The notes: generated by a model not told the origin, from the letters alone. A stretch of 64,000 nt of DNA from Actinomycetota bacterium (GCA_029850535.1 JARCRU010000101.1:62001-126000); one strand, 5' to 3'; positions 39,201 to 49,740 are shown, counted from the stretch's first letter. Translations and numbers: made by a program.

Positions 39201-40580
39201 ATGTCTGAACGTACACCGTGGAACCCCGCCAGCTGGCGAGAGCGCATCGCCGCGCAGAGTCCCTTGTGGCCCGACGCCGACCACCTCTCGCGCGTCGAGG
39301 CCGAACTCGCCACCAAGCCACCACTCGTCTTCGCGGGTGAAGCGCGCCGCCTCACCCAGCAACTGGGTAAGGCCGCTCACGGCGAGGCCTTCTTGTTACA
39401 GGCCGGCGACTGCGCGGAGTCCTTCGAGGATTCCTCCGCCGACGCCATCCGTGACAAGTTGAAGGTCATCTTGCAGATGGCCGTGGCCCTCACCTACGCC
39501 TCGGGGGTACCGGTCGTGAAGGTGGGTCGTATCGCGGGACAATTCGCGAAGCCGCGGTCCGAGCACTACGAGGAACGCGACGGCGTACGACTGGACGCCT
39601 TCCGGGGTCACATCGTCAACCACGAGGCCTTCAACGAGGATGCCCGTCGTCCCAACCCTGAGCGTCTCCTCGACGCCTACCACCAGAGTGTCGCGACGCT
39701 GAACCTGTTGCGCGCCTTCACTACCGGTGGTTTCGCCGCCCTGACGAGGGTCCACGCCTGGAACCAGGAGTTCGTCACGAATTCGCCCGAAGGCAAACGC
39801 TACGAGGTGCTCGCCGACGACATCGATCGCGCGCTCGCCTTCATGCGCGCCTGTGGCGTCAACCTCGACGTCGACCACGAACTCTCGAGCGTGGACTTCT
39901 ACACCAGTCACGAGGCGTTGATCTTGCCCTACGAGCAGGCCCTGACTCGTCAGGACTCCCTGACTGGTGACTGGTACGACTGCTCGGCGCACATGCTCTG
40001 GATCGGTGACCGCACGCGCCAGGTCGACGGCGCCCACGTCGAGTTCCTGCGCGGCGTCGCCAACCCCATTGGGCTCAAGGTGGGACCCAGCACGAGTGTC
40101 GACGACCTCAAAACGCTACATTCGCTGTTGAACCCCCACAACGTGCCCGGTCGGCTGACCTTGATCGCGCGCATGGGGCGTGACAAGGTGAGCACCCTCC
40201 TGCCACCCCTGGTGACCGCGATGAAGGATGAGGGTGCTGAGGTGCTCTGGACCTGCGACCCCATGCACGGCAATACCTTTAAGGCCAGTGGTGGGCAGAA
40301 GACTCGTCGTTTCGACGACGTTCTCACCGAAGTGGCCCAGTTCTTCGCTGTGCACCAGGCCCTCGGCACCTGGCCCTCGGGTCTACACATCGAGTTGACC
40401 GGGGGCAACGTGACCGAGTGCCTCGGGGGAGGCGACCAGCTCGACGAATCTGATCTTGACACCAACTACACCTCGATCTGCGACCCGCGTCTCAACGCGT
40501 CGCAGAGTCTCGACATGGCCTTTCACGTCAGTGAATTCCTTCAGCGCGCGGTCACCGCACGCGGCGCGCGGTCGTTGTAA
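39201..40580 (+). CDS. 3-deoxy-7-phosphoheptulonate synthase, class II
   Basis: [52 protein letters not shown], plant/mycobacterial AroG-type. Confidence 0.96.
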   Translation: MSERTPWNPASWRERIAAQSPLWPDADHLSRVEAELATKPPLVFAGEARRLTQQLGKAAHGEAFLLQAGDCAESFEDSSADAIRDKLKVILQMAVALTYASGVPVVKVGRIAGQFAKPRSEHYEERDGVRLDAFRGHIVNHEAFNEDARRPNPERLLDAYHQSVATLNLLRAFTTGGFAALTRVHAWNQEFVTNSPEGKRYEVLADDIDRALAFMRACGVNLDVDHELSSVDFYTSHEALILPYEQALTRQDSLTGDWYDCSAHMLWIGDRTRQVDGAHVEFLRGVANPIGLKVGPSTSVDDLKTLHSLLNPHNVPGRLTLIARMGRDKVSTLLPPLVTAMKDEGAEVLWTCDPMHGNTFKASGGQKTRRFDDVLTEVAQFFAVHQALGTWPSGLHIELTGGNVTECLGGGDQLDESDLDTNYTSICDPRLNASQSLDMAFHVSEFLQRAVTARGARSL

Positions 40581-41221
40581 CGCAGGAGTCGCACCTGACC
40601 GGCGTCGAACTCGATCTCGGTCATCGAACAGTGCTCCGTGCGCAGGCGTAACCGCGCGGCGGGTGACGCTCCCATCGCGAGTTTCATCGCTTGCTCGATG
40701 ACGCCACCGTGCACGAACAAAATGACCAACTCTCCGGGGTGAGCCTCACTGAGTCGAAGGAACGCCCCGACGCAGCGATCGTAGAAGCCGGTCCACGATT
40801 CGCCCTCGGGAGCGAAGGGTTGGGCGGGGTCCCGGTCCCAGTCGGGCCCGCCGAAGGTGGCGATCATCTCGTCCCAGTCCATCGCGTCAGCGCGACCCGG
40901 GTGCAATTCGCACAGGTCGCAATCCTCATCCACGCGCGAAAGGGGTAGCGACTGCGCTACGAGAGCGGCGGTCTCCTTGGCACGCGCGAGCACTGAGGAG
41001 TAGAGGGCCGCGACGTCGTCGAATTCGCGCGTGCGAGCGAGTCGATCAGCCAGGGCCACCGCCTGCTCTCGACCCCGGTCGGTCAGCCCAGTGCATCCCA
41101 GGGGACCGCCCACGATTCCCGCCACGTTACAGTGCGCCTCGCCGTGTCGCACCAGGACGAGTCGGGTACCTCGAGGTTCCTCGCCACTCGTTCGAAAGCC
41201 CTGGGGTGGTTCGGTCGCCAT
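40541..41221 (-). CDS. Histidine phosphatase (phosphoglycerate mutase) family protein
   Basis: [24 protein letters not shown] motif, [11 protein letters not shown] second His. Confidence 0.9.
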   Translation of the reverse strand: MATEPPQGFRTSGEEPRGTRLVLVRHGEAHCNVAGIVGGPLGCTGLTDRGREQAVALADRLARTREFDDVAALYSSVLARAKETAALVAQSLPLSRVDEDCDLCELHPGRADAMDWDEMIATFGGPDWDRDPAQPFAPEGESWTGFYDRCVGAFLRLSEAHPGELVILFVHGGVIEQAMKLAMGASPAARLRLRTEHCSMTEIEFDAGQVRLLRYNDRAPRAVTAR

Positions 41222-42609
41222 CAGTTGAGTCCACCCACGAATGCCTCGAGTTGGCGAAGCGTGCGACATTCCAGCACGTCCGAGCAATGCGGTGCGTAAA
41301 GACTCAAGACGGAGTCTCCGCTGTTCCAGTAGCTTCGCGGCTCGGGATTGAGCCAGTACAGCGCCTTCACTCGGCGCGCGATGTCCTCGAGCACTTCGGC
41401 CTGCGCCGGGTGATAGTTGTTACGCGCGTCACCAAGAATGAGGACCGTCGTGCGACGGGTTAACTCGGGAGCGAAGCGGCGCGCGAAGATACCGAGCGCT
41501 CGACCGTAGTCGCTGTGACCATCCACCGCGACCACGTCGGCCTCGGCGGCGATGCGTTCGACGGCCTCGGCGGGGTCGTCGGTCTCGGAGAAGAGGTGGG
41601 TGACCTCGTCGAGGCCGTCCACGAACACGAAACTTCTCACCTGGGCGAACTGGCTGGAGATGGCGTGCACCAGGTGCAGCGTGAAACGAGCGAACGAGGC
41701 CACCGAGCCCGACACATCGGCGATGACCACGATCTCGGGCTTGGCGGGACGCGGCGGTTTGAATCTCACGTCAATGGGGACCCCACCGGTCGAGAGCGAA
41801 CTTCTCACCGTGTGACGCAGGTCAATGGGGCCCCGGTGGCGGTGGCGACGCCGACGCGCGAGGCGCACCGCGAGTTTGCGACTCAGTGGACGCAGGGCCC
41901 GCTCGAGTTGCACCATCTCCTCACGATTGGCGTGCATGACGTCGATGTCTTCGGGTAGGGTCTCGCGCACCGACTCCGCCATCGCCTCCGCCCCGCGATC
42001 TTGCACCAGTCGCTCTCGAATCTCGACCTCGACCATGGTCTTGAAACCCTCGACGCGCTGGTGCGCGTCATCACTCGCTAGGCGTTCGCTGAGCGCGTCC
42101 TCACCGACCGCGAGGTTCACGCTGGCCAGGCGCCGCTCCATCTCTTCGAGGTCGAGCTGACGCAGCGTCCGATAGAGGTAGTAGGCGCCGCCCACGGGCC
42201 GGCCGGGCTCGATACCCGCGTAGCGCGCCACGGCCTCGGCCGCGCTCTGGCGCAGGGCTCTTCGATTATTCTCGCGCAACGCGTCAAAGAGCTGCTCGGC
42301 CAACTCCGCGCCCGAACGTTGCGGCGCGTCGGGCGAATCCCCGCTGGGCGACCCGGGCATCGCCGCGTCCGTCGCGTCGAGGGGGCCACCTGGGCGTCGA
42401 TGCGCGAAAAAAACCTCGTACGCGGTGTCGAAGGCGCCGAGGTGGTCACCGCTCTTGACGAGCGTGGCGCACAGGGCGGAGCGAAAGAGCGACTGGTCCG
42501 CCACGTCGATGGTCTCCAGGGCCCGCGCCGCATCCACGGTCTCGCTCATCGAGACGGGAATGCCCACGGTGCGCAATTCTCCGATGAACGAGCTCAGGAG
42601 ATCGAGCAC
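41221..42609 (-). CDS. VWA-domain (CoxE-like) protein
   Basis: MLDLLSSFIGELRTVGIPVSMSE; PEIVVIADVSGSVASFARF MIDAS motif; paired with MoxR ATPase. Confidence 0.88.
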   Translation of the reverse strand: MLDLLSSFIGELRTVGIPVSMSETVDAARALETIDVADQSLFRSALCATLVKSGDHLGAFDTAYEVFFAHRRPGGPLDATDAAMPGSPSGDSPDAPQRSGAELAEQLFDALRENNRRALRQSAAEAVARYAGIEPGRPVGGAYYLYRTLRQLDLEEMERRLASVNLAVGEDALSERLASDDAHQRVEGFKTMVEVEIRERLVQDRGAEAMAESVRETLPEDIDVMHANREEMVQLERALRPLSRKLAVRLARRRRHRHRGPIDLRHTVRSSLSTGGVPIDVRFKPPRPAKPEIVVIADVSGSVASFARFTLHLVHAISSQFAQVRSFVFVDGLDEVTHLFSETDDPAEAVERIAAEADVVAVDGHSDYGRALGIFARRFAPELTRRTTVLILGDARNNYHPAQAEVLEDIARRVKALYWLNPEPRSYWNSGDSVLSLYAPHCSDVLECRTLRQLEAFVGGLN

Positions 42610-42612
42610 GCG

Positions 42613-43548
42613 CTAAGAGGAACGCCCGAGAATCTCGCGCGTCGCTTTCTCGATATCGGACTGGTACTTGAGCAGGACGTGCAGGGTCTCGGCTACCAGG
42701 TCTTCACCTAGTTCTTCGCGTCCCAGGATCACCAGCGTCCGTGCCCAGTCGAGGGTCTCAGAGACCGAGGGTGACTTCTTTAAGTCCATCATCCGCAGCG
42801 AGCGCACCACCTGAGAGATCTGCTCGGCCAGGGCCGTGGCGATCCCGGGCACCCTCGAGAGAATGATGTCGCGCTCACGCTCCACGTCGGGATATCCCAG
42901 GTGCAGGTACAAGCAACGCCGCTTGAGGGCCTCGGAGAGTTCGCGGGTGTTGTTCGACGTCAAGAAGACCATGGGAATCTGTCGAGCCTTGAGAGTGCCC
43001 AGTTCGGGAATCGACACCTGGTATTCCGAGAGAATCTCCAAGAGCAACGCTTCGGTCTCGAGTTCGACGCGGTCGACCTCGTCGATCAGGAGCACCACCG
43101 GATCGGTGGCGGTGATGGCTTCGAGCAAGGGACGCGTCAGCAGGAACTCCTCGGCGAAAATGTCCTCTTCGAGTTCGGACCACACCTCAGCGGATCCCTC
43201 AGGTCGCCCAGCTTGAATACGCAAAAGTTGCTTGCGGTAGTTCCACTCGTAGAGCGCCTTGGTCTCGTCGAGCCCCTCGTAACACTGCAGGCGGATCAGT
43301 CGCGCACCGAGCGACTCGGCCACGGCCTTGGCCAAGGCCGTCTTGCCCGTACCGGCGGGTCCTTCGACCAGGACCGGCTTCGCGAGGCGATCCGCGAGGA
43401 AGGTGACGGAGGAGATGGCGTCTGAACTGAGGTAGTCGTGCTCGGCCAAGCGAGAGTGCAGGTCCTCGGGCGACGAGAATCGCACCGGGGGCACCTCGGT
43501 CAGCCCCAGGCGCTCGGCGAGCTCGTGACGCGGATCGAGGGCGCTCAC
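42613..43548 (-). CDS. MoxR-family AAA+ ATPase
   Basis: VLVEGPAGTGKTALAKAVAESLGARLIRLQCYEGLDE, VVLLIDEVDR; GTGA overlap with proA stop. Confidence 0.92.
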   Translation of the reverse strand: MSALDPRHELAERLGLTEVPPVRFSSPEDLHSRLAEHDYLSSDAISSVTFLADRLAKPVLVEGPAGTGKTALAKAVAESLGARLIRLQCYEGLDETKALYEWNYRKQLLRIQAGRPEGSAEVWSELEEDIFAEEFLLTRPLLEAITATDPVVLLIDEVDRVELETEALLLEILSEYQVSIPELGTLKARQIPMVFLTSNNTRELSEALKRRCLYLHLGYPDVERERDIILSRVPGIATALAEQISQVVRSLRMMDLKKSPSVSETLDWARTLVILGREELGEDLVAETLHVLLKYQSDIEKATREILGRSS

Positions 43549-44777
43549 CGCACGTGTCCGTCGCCGCGCAGCACCCACTTGAGGCACGTCAATTCGCGAA
43601 GTCCCATGGGACCTCGCGCGTGGAGCTTCTGGGTCGAAATGCCGACCTCGCCACCCAGGCCCAATTCTCCGCCGTCGACGAACCGCGTCGAGGCGTTGAC
43701 CACCACCGCCGCGGCGTCCACCCGACGCACCCACGCTTCGGCGTTGGTGGCGTCGCGCGTCACGATGGCTTCGGAGTGACCGGTACCGAAGGTCGCGACG
43801 TGCTCAACCGCCTCGTCGAGCGAGTCAACGACCTTGACGGCCAGAACCAGGTCCAGGAACTCGCGCTCGTAGTCGTCGACGCTCGCGGGTGTCGCGGCGG
43901 GCAACACCGCCCTCGTGCGCTCGTCACCGCGCAACTCGACCTGGGGAATGGCGTTCGCCAGCGCCACGAGGAATTGCGGGGCCACGGCAGCATTCACTAG
44001 TACGGTCTCGGCGGCGTTGCACACTCCCGGACGCGACGTCTTCGCGTTCACGACAATGCTGAGGGCCTGTTCCAGATCGGCGCTGGCGTCCACGTAAATG
44101 TGGCAGTTACCGTCGCCGTCGAGGACGAAGGGCACCCGGGCGTGCTCGCGCATCGCGGCGATCAAACTCGGCCCGCCGCGCGGAATCAAACAATCAAGGA
44201 CGTCGGTCATCTGCATGAACTTCACGGCCACTTCGTGCGATGAGTCCTGCACCAGCGCCACCGCGTCCTCGGGCAGATCGTGCGCGCGCAACGCGTCGCG
44301 CCACTGGTCGACAATGAATTGATTCGACCGTTGGGCCGACGAGGATCCCCGCAGGTAGGCGGCATTGCCACTGCGCACGCACAGGCCCGCGACGTCGCTG
44401 GTCACGTTGGGTCGATTCTCGTACACGACGCCGATCACCCCCAGGGGTACCCGCAACCGCTCCACCCGCAGTCCATTGGGTCGCACGCTGGCGTCGACGA
44501 TTTCGAAGAGGGGGTCACTCGAGGCGGCGATTTCGCGCAACGCCTCGGACATCGCGGTGATGCGCTGACTCGTCAGGGTCAATCGGTCGACGCCAGCGCC
44601 GGATTCGACGTAGACCGCCACCTCCTCGGCGTTGATCGTGAGGAGTTCGTCCTCCCGTTTCTCGAGGGCGTCAGCCACTCGTAGGAGGACGGCTACTCGC
44701 TGATCATTACTGGCCTGGGCGAGGGCGCGCGCGGCCTCGCGGACGTTGCGGCCCTGCGCGGCCAGTGAACTCGACAT
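43545..44777 (-). CDS. proA: Gamma-glutamyl phosphate reductase
   Basis: GVIGVVYENRPNVTSDVAGLCVRSGNAAYLRGSS, SRPGVCNAAETVLV. Confidence 0.96.
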   Translation of the reverse strand: MSSSLAAQGRNVREAARALAQASNDQRVAVLLRVADALEKREDELLTINAEEVAVYVESGAGVDRLTLTSQRITAMSEALREIAASSDPLFEIVDASVRPNGLRVERLRVPLGVIGVVYENRPNVTSDVAGLCVRSGNAAYLRGSSSAQRSNQFIVDQWRDALRAHDLPEDAVALVQDSSHEVAVKFMQMTDVLDCLIPRGGPSLIAAMREHARVPFVLDGDGNCHIYVDASADLEQALSIVVNAKTSRPGVCNAAETVLVNAAVAPQFLVALANAIPQVELRGDERTRAVLPAATPASVDDYEREFLDLVLAVKVVDSLDEAVEHVATFGTGHSEAIVTRDATNAEAWVRRVDAAAVVVNASTRFVDGGELGLGGEVGISTQKLHARGPMGLRELTCLKWVLRGDGHVR

Positions 44778-44799
44778 GGTGCAATCGTACTGGAGGCCG

Positions 44800-45882
44800 C
44801 TACGGACGCCGCAGCAGCACCAGGTCGTCGCGGTGCACGATGACGTCGTCGGCGTCGTTGAACGACTCGGCGCTGGCGCGCACTAGACCCTTGGCCACCA
44901 CCGCGCCACCGGGACCGTGCACCTCCACGGCGTCGCCTTCGACGAAATCACCCGTGATGGACTCCACACCCACGCGCAGCAAACTGCGACCGTGGTTCTC
45001 GAGAGCCTCCAGGGCGCCCTGGTTGATCGAAACAACTCCCGAGGACGCCACCGCGAAGGCGATCCAGGCCTTACGGGCCGACAGTCGCTCGCCGCGCGCT
45101 TCGAACGTCGTTCCGAAGTCGTGGGTTCCCGTCAACGCGCGCAGCAACGGAGTCTCGGCGCGCGCCGGCGCGATCACGGTGGTGACCCCCGACCAGGTCG
45201 CCATACGCGCCGCCGCCACCTTCGAGGCCATGCCACCGCTACCCACTCCCGATCGACTCGCGCCCGCGACGTTTTCGAGTCGCGAATCGATCGAGGTGAC
45301 GACGTCGATCAAGGTGGCCGAGGGGTCCAAACGCGGGTCGGCGGTGAGTAGTCCCGGCGTGTCGGTCAAGAGCACCAGGTGGCTCGCCGTCACGAGGTTC
45401 GCCACCAGCGCCGCCAGGCGATCATTGTCACCAAAACGAATCTCCTCATCGGCCACGGCGTCATTCTCGTTGACGACCGCCACCACCCCGAGTGCGTGCA
45501 GAGCCGTCAAGGTAGAGCGTGCGTGCAGGTACTGTCCGCGGTGCGAGAAGTCGAGGGGGGCCAACAAGACTTGACCCACGGCGACCCCATGGGGGGCGAA
45601 CGCCCGCCGCCACGCGTCCATCAGCAGTGGCTGTCCCACCGCCGACACCGCTTGCAGGATCGTCGAATCCGTCGGTCGTCCTCGACCCTCGCCCACGTGC
45701 GCCCAGCCCGCGGTGATGGCCCCCGACGTCACCACGACCACCGACCATCCCTGCTCGCGCAGCGTCACCACGTCGTGCGCCAGTGACGACAGAACGTCGT
45801 GGGCGACGCCGCCGCGCGCGTCGGTCACCGAGGTGGTCCCGATTTTGACGACGACGCTACGATCCGTCGTCATCGTCGTCAT
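44800..45882 (-). CDS. proB: Glutamate 5-kinase
   Basis: VVVKIGTTSVTDARGG, VVVTSGAITAGW, NENDAVADEEIRFGDNDRLAALVA; C-terminal PUA-like region. Confidence 0.95.
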   Translation of the reverse strand: MTTMTTDRSVVVKIGTTSVTDARGGVAHDVLSSLAHDVVTLREQGWSVVVVTSGAITAGWAHVGEGRGRPTDSTILQAVSAVGQPLLMDAWRRAFAPHGVAVGQVLLAPLDFSHRGQYLHARSTLTALHALGVVAVVNENDAVADEEIRFGDNDRLAALVANLVTASHLVLLTDTPGLLTADPRLDPSATLIDVVTSIDSRLENVAGASRSGVGSGGMASKVAAARMATWSGVTTVIAPARAETPLLRALTGTHDFGTTFEARGERLSARKAWIAFAVASSGVVSINQGALEALENHGRSLLRVGVESITGDFVEGDAVEVHGPGGAVVAKGLVRASAESFNDADDVIVHRDDLVLLRRP

Positions 45883-47236
45883 CGTCTCCCACGCCATCGA
45901 GACGTCCGTGGCGCGCCAGGCGCTCGCGGCGCGTGACGCGGTGTCGCTCACCACGATCGAGACCCGAACCCACCTCGTCGCGCCACCATTCGAAGGACAG
46001 CGGACCAATGGTGACCACGTCACCATCGCGCACTCCCGCGCGATTGAGCACGCGGTCGACGCCGAGGTCCTTGAGACGCTTCACGATCTCGGCCAGGGCT
46101 TGGTCGTCGGTCAGGTCCTGAAACCGCACCGCGCGTTCAGCGGAGCGACCGCTCACTCGCCAGTTCGTCTCACCCGTTCTCTCGAGCGTGATTTCGTCAG
46201 GCACGGGCTTGTGCACCACCACTTGGTGCTCGTTCTGTTCCGCTTCGCGCGAGCGCACTTCGAGCACGAGTCCCGCGAGGCGCGCACTCAGTGCGTCGAT
46301 GCCAGATCCCGTTACCGCCGAAATGGTCGGGACTCCCTCGACCTCCTGAGCGGCCACGTCGCCCTTGGAACCCACGACCACTCGGGGGCGATCGAGTAAG
46401 TCGGCCTGGTAGTCACCGAGTTCGCGCAGCAGAATGGCCAGCTGTTCCTCGGGACCCAGGGGCGCGAACTCCGAGAGGTCCAGAAGTACGCACAGCACGC
46501 GGGCGCGCTCGACGTGGCGCAAGAAATCGTGTCCGAGACCTCGACCTTCCGCCGCCCCTTCGATCAATCCCGGGATATCGGCCATGACGTATTCCGTCGC
46601 GTCCTGGGGGCGACCCGAGCGAGCGCCCACGCGCACCACGCCGAGATTGGGCACGAGGGTCGTGAAGGGGTAGTCCGCGATCTTGGGTCGCGCGGCCGAC
46701 ACGCGCGAGATCAACGTCGATTTGCCCACGTTGGGAAAGCCAATCAACGCCACGTCAGCTTGCAGCTTCAACTCGAGGTTGTACCAACGCTCCTCGCCCA
46801 CTTCGCCTTGTTCGGCGAAGGCGGGTGCTCGACGCTGGTTCGAAAGAAAACGGTTGTTCCCCTGTCCACCCAACCCCCCCGCGGCGGCCAGCCAACGGTC
46901 GCCGGGTCCCGAGAGATCCACCAGCAACTCTCCCTCCTGGGAGTGCACCAGTGTCCCCACCGGCACCGCGACGATGATGTCTTTACCGTTGGAGCCGTGC
47001 ATGCGCTTGGACGTGCCGTGCTGACCGTCGGTGGCTCGGCGAAAGGGGTGATCGCGAAAGCCCAGCAGCGACGCCTGGTTGTGGTCGGCGACCAGCCAGA
47101 CGTCACCCCCCTTGCCACCGTCGCCGCCATCGGGACCACCCTTAGCGACGTGGGCCTCGCGGCGAAACGAGACGCAGCCCGCGCCACCGTCGCCGGCCTT
47201 GGCGTGCAGTTGGGCCGAATCGACGAAGCTACTCAC
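45857..47236 (-). CDS. obg: GTPase Obg/CgtA
   Basis: FVDSAQLHAKAGDGGAGCVSFRREAHVAKGGPDGGDGGKGGDVWL Obg fold, GFPNVGKSTLISRVS, OCT domain, poly-Asp tail. Confidence 0.97.
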   Translation of the reverse strand: MSSFVDSAQLHAKAGDGGAGCVSFRREAHVAKGGPDGGDGGKGGDVWLVADHNQASLLGFRDHPFRRATDGQHGTSKRMHGSNGKDIIVAVPVGTLVHSQEGELLVDLSGPGDRWLAAAGGLGGQGNNRFLSNQRRAPAFAEQGEVGEERWYNLELKLQADVALIGFPNVGKSTLISRVSAARPKIADYPFTTLVPNLGVVRVGARSGRPQDATEYVMADIPGLIEGAAEGRGLGHDFLRHVERARVLCVLLDLSEFAPLGPEEQLAILLRELGDYQADLLDRPRVVVGSKGDVAAQEVEGVPTISAVTGSGIDALSARLAGLVLEVRSREAEQNEHQVVVHKPVPDEITLERTGETNWRVSGRSAERAVRFQDLTDDQALAEIVKRLKDLGVDRVLNRAGVRDGDVVTIGPLSFEWWRDEVGSGLDRGERHRVTRRERLARHGRLDGVGDDDDDDDGS

Positions 47237-47265
47237 CGCTCCATCCTAGGACCCGCCTCGAGGAG

Positions 47266-48630
47266 CTATCCGACCAGTTCATCGAGCGCGGCGTCAAACA
47301 CCCGCTGGTGCTGGGCCACGTGCTCGCTCGTCGTCGCCGGGCACATCAGGGCCATGTTGTGAAACGGAGTGAGCACGACCCCACGGTTAATGGTGTACAG
47401 GTGCAGATACTCCTCGAGCGTCTTGTCGGTGCTCGCGGCGGATTCGCCACCATTGGTCGGGGCGGGATCCATGAAGCGGTACTCGCAACGCGTTCCGAGT
47501 TGGCTCACCGACCACGACACGCCGTGGCGAGTGATCGATTCGCGCACCCCCAGGGTGAAGGTCGTCGCCAGCACTTCCATACGCGCGAAGGATTCATCGG
47601 TCAAGACCTCGCCGAGGACTGCGCGCATGGCTGCCAAACTCATGGCGTTGCCCGCCAAGGTGCCACCGACTCCCCCCACGTCAGTGATGTCCACCCCCTC
47701 GGTCAGGGCGCCCATGAGGCGTTGCGCGAGCGATTCACTCAACCCGAAGGCCCCACAGGGCACTCCCCCACCCAGCGACTTACCGATAGTCAGCGCGTCC
47801 GGCTGGAGTCCGTAGCGCCGGGTCGCACCCCCGGGACCCGCGGAGAAGGTGTGTGTCTCGTCGAGGATCATCAAGGTGCCGGTCTCATCGCAGAGTCGTC
47901 GCACGCCCTCCCAGAATCCGGGCGCGGGCAACACGATGCCGATGTTGGTCAGCGCGGGTTCGGCCAGCACCGCGGCCACGTCGCCGTGTCGCAATTCGCG
48001 CTCCAGGGATTCGAGGTCATTGAACTCGACCACCCGGGTCGTGGTGGTTGGATCCACCGCGGGTGCGACGCAGCCGGGTCGCATCGCGGGACGTCCGTGT
48101 GCATCGACGATCACGAAAGTCTCGTCGACGCTGCCGTGGTAGCAGTAGGAGAAGACCAGGATTTTGGGACGTCGAGTGACTAGTCGCACCAGTCGCAACA
48201 GCCAGCGATTGGCGTCGGTCGCCGAGAGCGTGAACGACCACTGCGCCAGCCCGAACCGTCGAGTCAATTCGTGCGCGACCCACTCGCCATCTGATGTCGG
48301 CATCATCGTCGTCACGCCGCCCAGTCGCCCGACACGCTCCTCCAGGGCCCGCACGAGTGCGTCGGGCGAGTGCCCGGCCATCGCGCCGGTGTCGCCCAAG
48401 GCGAAGTCAACCAATTCGTGACCGTCCGCGTCGGTGATCATCGCGCCGTGGGCGCGTTCAAAGGCCAAGGGGAACCCGCCGGACCACTCGTTCATCCACG
48501 TCATCGGCACCCGGGCAAAGAGGTGGCGAGCTGCCTCATGGACGGCGAGCGAGCGAGGGTTGGCCCGACGGTACTGGCCGCGCTCGCGAGCGACCAACTG
48601 CGTCAAATGCTGACGATCAAAGGACTCCAT
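47266..48630 (-). CDS. Class III PLP aminotransferase, glutamate-1-semialdehyde 2,1-aminomutase-like
   Basis: MESFDRQHLTQLVARERGQYRRANPRSL; LMILDETHTFSAGPGG, LTIGKSLGGGVPCGAFGLS (PLP Lys). Confidence 0.88.
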   Translation of the reverse strand: MESFDRQHLTQLVARERGQYRRANPRSLAVHEAARHLFARVPMTWMNEWSGGFPLAFERAHGAMITDADGHELVDFALGDTGAMAGHSPDALVRALEERVGRLGGVTTMMPTSDGEWVAHELTRRFGLAQWSFTLSATDANRWLLRLVRLVTRRPKILVFSYCYHGSVDETFVIVDAHGRPAMRPGCVAPAVDPTTTTRVVEFNDLESLERELRHGDVAAVLAEPALTNIGIVLPAPGFWEGVRRLCDETGTLMILDETHTFSAGPGGATRRYGLQPDALTIGKSLGGGVPCGAFGLSESLAQRLMGALTEGVDITDVGGVGGTLAGNAMSLAAMRAVLGEVLTDESFARMEVLATTFTLGVRESITRHGVSWSVSQLGTRCEYRFMDPAPTNGGESAASTDKTLEEYLHLYTINRGVVLTPFHNMALMCPATTSEHVAQHQRVFDAALDELVG

Positions 48631-48836
48631 CGCCCCATGGTAGGTGAACGAGCCAACTTTCCAGGGACACCGAGGGAAGCTATCGAGCCTGTGGTCAGGG
48701 ATTATCAATTGTCCTACGGAAGACGAAGGTTAAATATCTGCTCTAAATCCCTAAATTGCAGCGTTTTAGCGATAAAGATGGCTCCGGTTCAGGGAACTCT
48801 CCCAGTCCGATTTAACGAAGAGTAAGGAGTCGACCG

Positions 48837-49112
48837 GTGAACAAGGCCGAGTTGGTAGATGCAATTGTTGCCGAGAGTGGGGCGACGAAGGCCGCAGCGA
48901 TGGAGTTCCTGCGCGCGTTCGAAGACGTCGTCGTAGAGAACGTCGCCAAGGGCGAGAAGATCGTGCTGTCGGGCTTTCTGTCCTTCGAGCGTGTCGAGCG
49001 TAAGGCTCGTACGGCTCGCAACCCCCAGACCGGCGAGGCAATCCAGGTTGCCGCGTCACGTGCCCCCAAGGTGTCGATTGGTTCGACATTCAAAAAGGCC
49101 GTCAAGGGATAG
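48837..49112 (+). CDS. hup: HU-family DNA-binding protein
   Basis: MNKAELVDAIVAESGATKAAAMEFLRAFEDVVVENVAKGEKIVLSGFLSFERVERKARTARNPQTGEAI. Confidence 0.97.
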   Translation: MNKAELVDAIVAESGATKAAAMEFLRAFEDVVVENVAKGEKIVLSGFLSFERVERKARTARNPQTGEAIQVAASRAPKVSIGSTFKKAVKG

Positions 49113-49186
49113 TTCTCGCACGGTGGTGGAGACTTCCCCGCGGCTTCCCCTGCGATTGTGTGCAGGATGTCGCAAAAATTGAGACC

Positions 49187-49232
49187 AACCCGACGTCCCT
49201 TGGAAAGAATCCAAGGGACGTCGGGTTTTTTT
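49187..49232 (+). terminator. Rho-independent terminator downstream of hup
   Basis: AACCCGACGTCCCTTGGA-AAGAA-TCCAAGGGACGTCGGGTT, perfect stem, 7-T tract. Confidence 0.95.
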
Positions 49233-49740
49233 AGAATCCACTCTGCACGTTGAGGCCGCTCGGACTCGAAACGGCAATCAACCACGCGTCGTGGCAGCCC
49301 CGCATCCACAACGCGAGATTGTCGCTCTGGCTCTGAACGTTCGACGCGGAACACACAGACGACTCGCGAGCAGCGTTGGAGAAACTCTCCGCGGCGTAGG
49401 TCCTTCCGTCAATATACGAGGGGTCAGCCAGAATCGCATTGCTCGCACTGTGAGCCCACACGTCGCTCCACATGACGCCCGCCGGCACCAGACCAACGAT
49501 CCCGGCGAGGACACCCGCAATGGCCAAACCAGTACCGCGCCTCAGGCTCTCTCCCGCGTGAAACTTCCTCAGTTCGAAGAACCCTAACGCGATTCCCGCG
49601 ACTGAACCGACTCCGCCAATCCACGCGAGCGAGAGCACCAGGGACGCCAGCGCCACGGGTCGAGATGGGGACGAGGCCTCACTCACTGGCGCACTCGCAG
49701 TTCGCCTCGTCCAGGGGCGGAGCGATCTCGTATCGGGCAC
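49231..49740 (-). CDS. DUF4190-like membrane protein
   Basis: PVALASLVLSLAWIGGVGSVAGIALGFFELRKFHAGESLRRGTGLAIAGVLAGIVGLV, two TM DUF4190-like segment. Confidence 0.7.
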   Translation of the reverse strand: MPDTRSLRPWTRRTASAPVSEASSPSRPVALASLVLSLAWIGGVGSVAGIALGFFELRKFHAGESLRRGTGLAIAGVLAGIVGLVPAGVMWSDVWAHSASNAILADPSYIDGRTYAAESFSNAARESSVCSASNVQSQSDNLALWMRGCHDAWLIAVSSPSGLNVQSGF

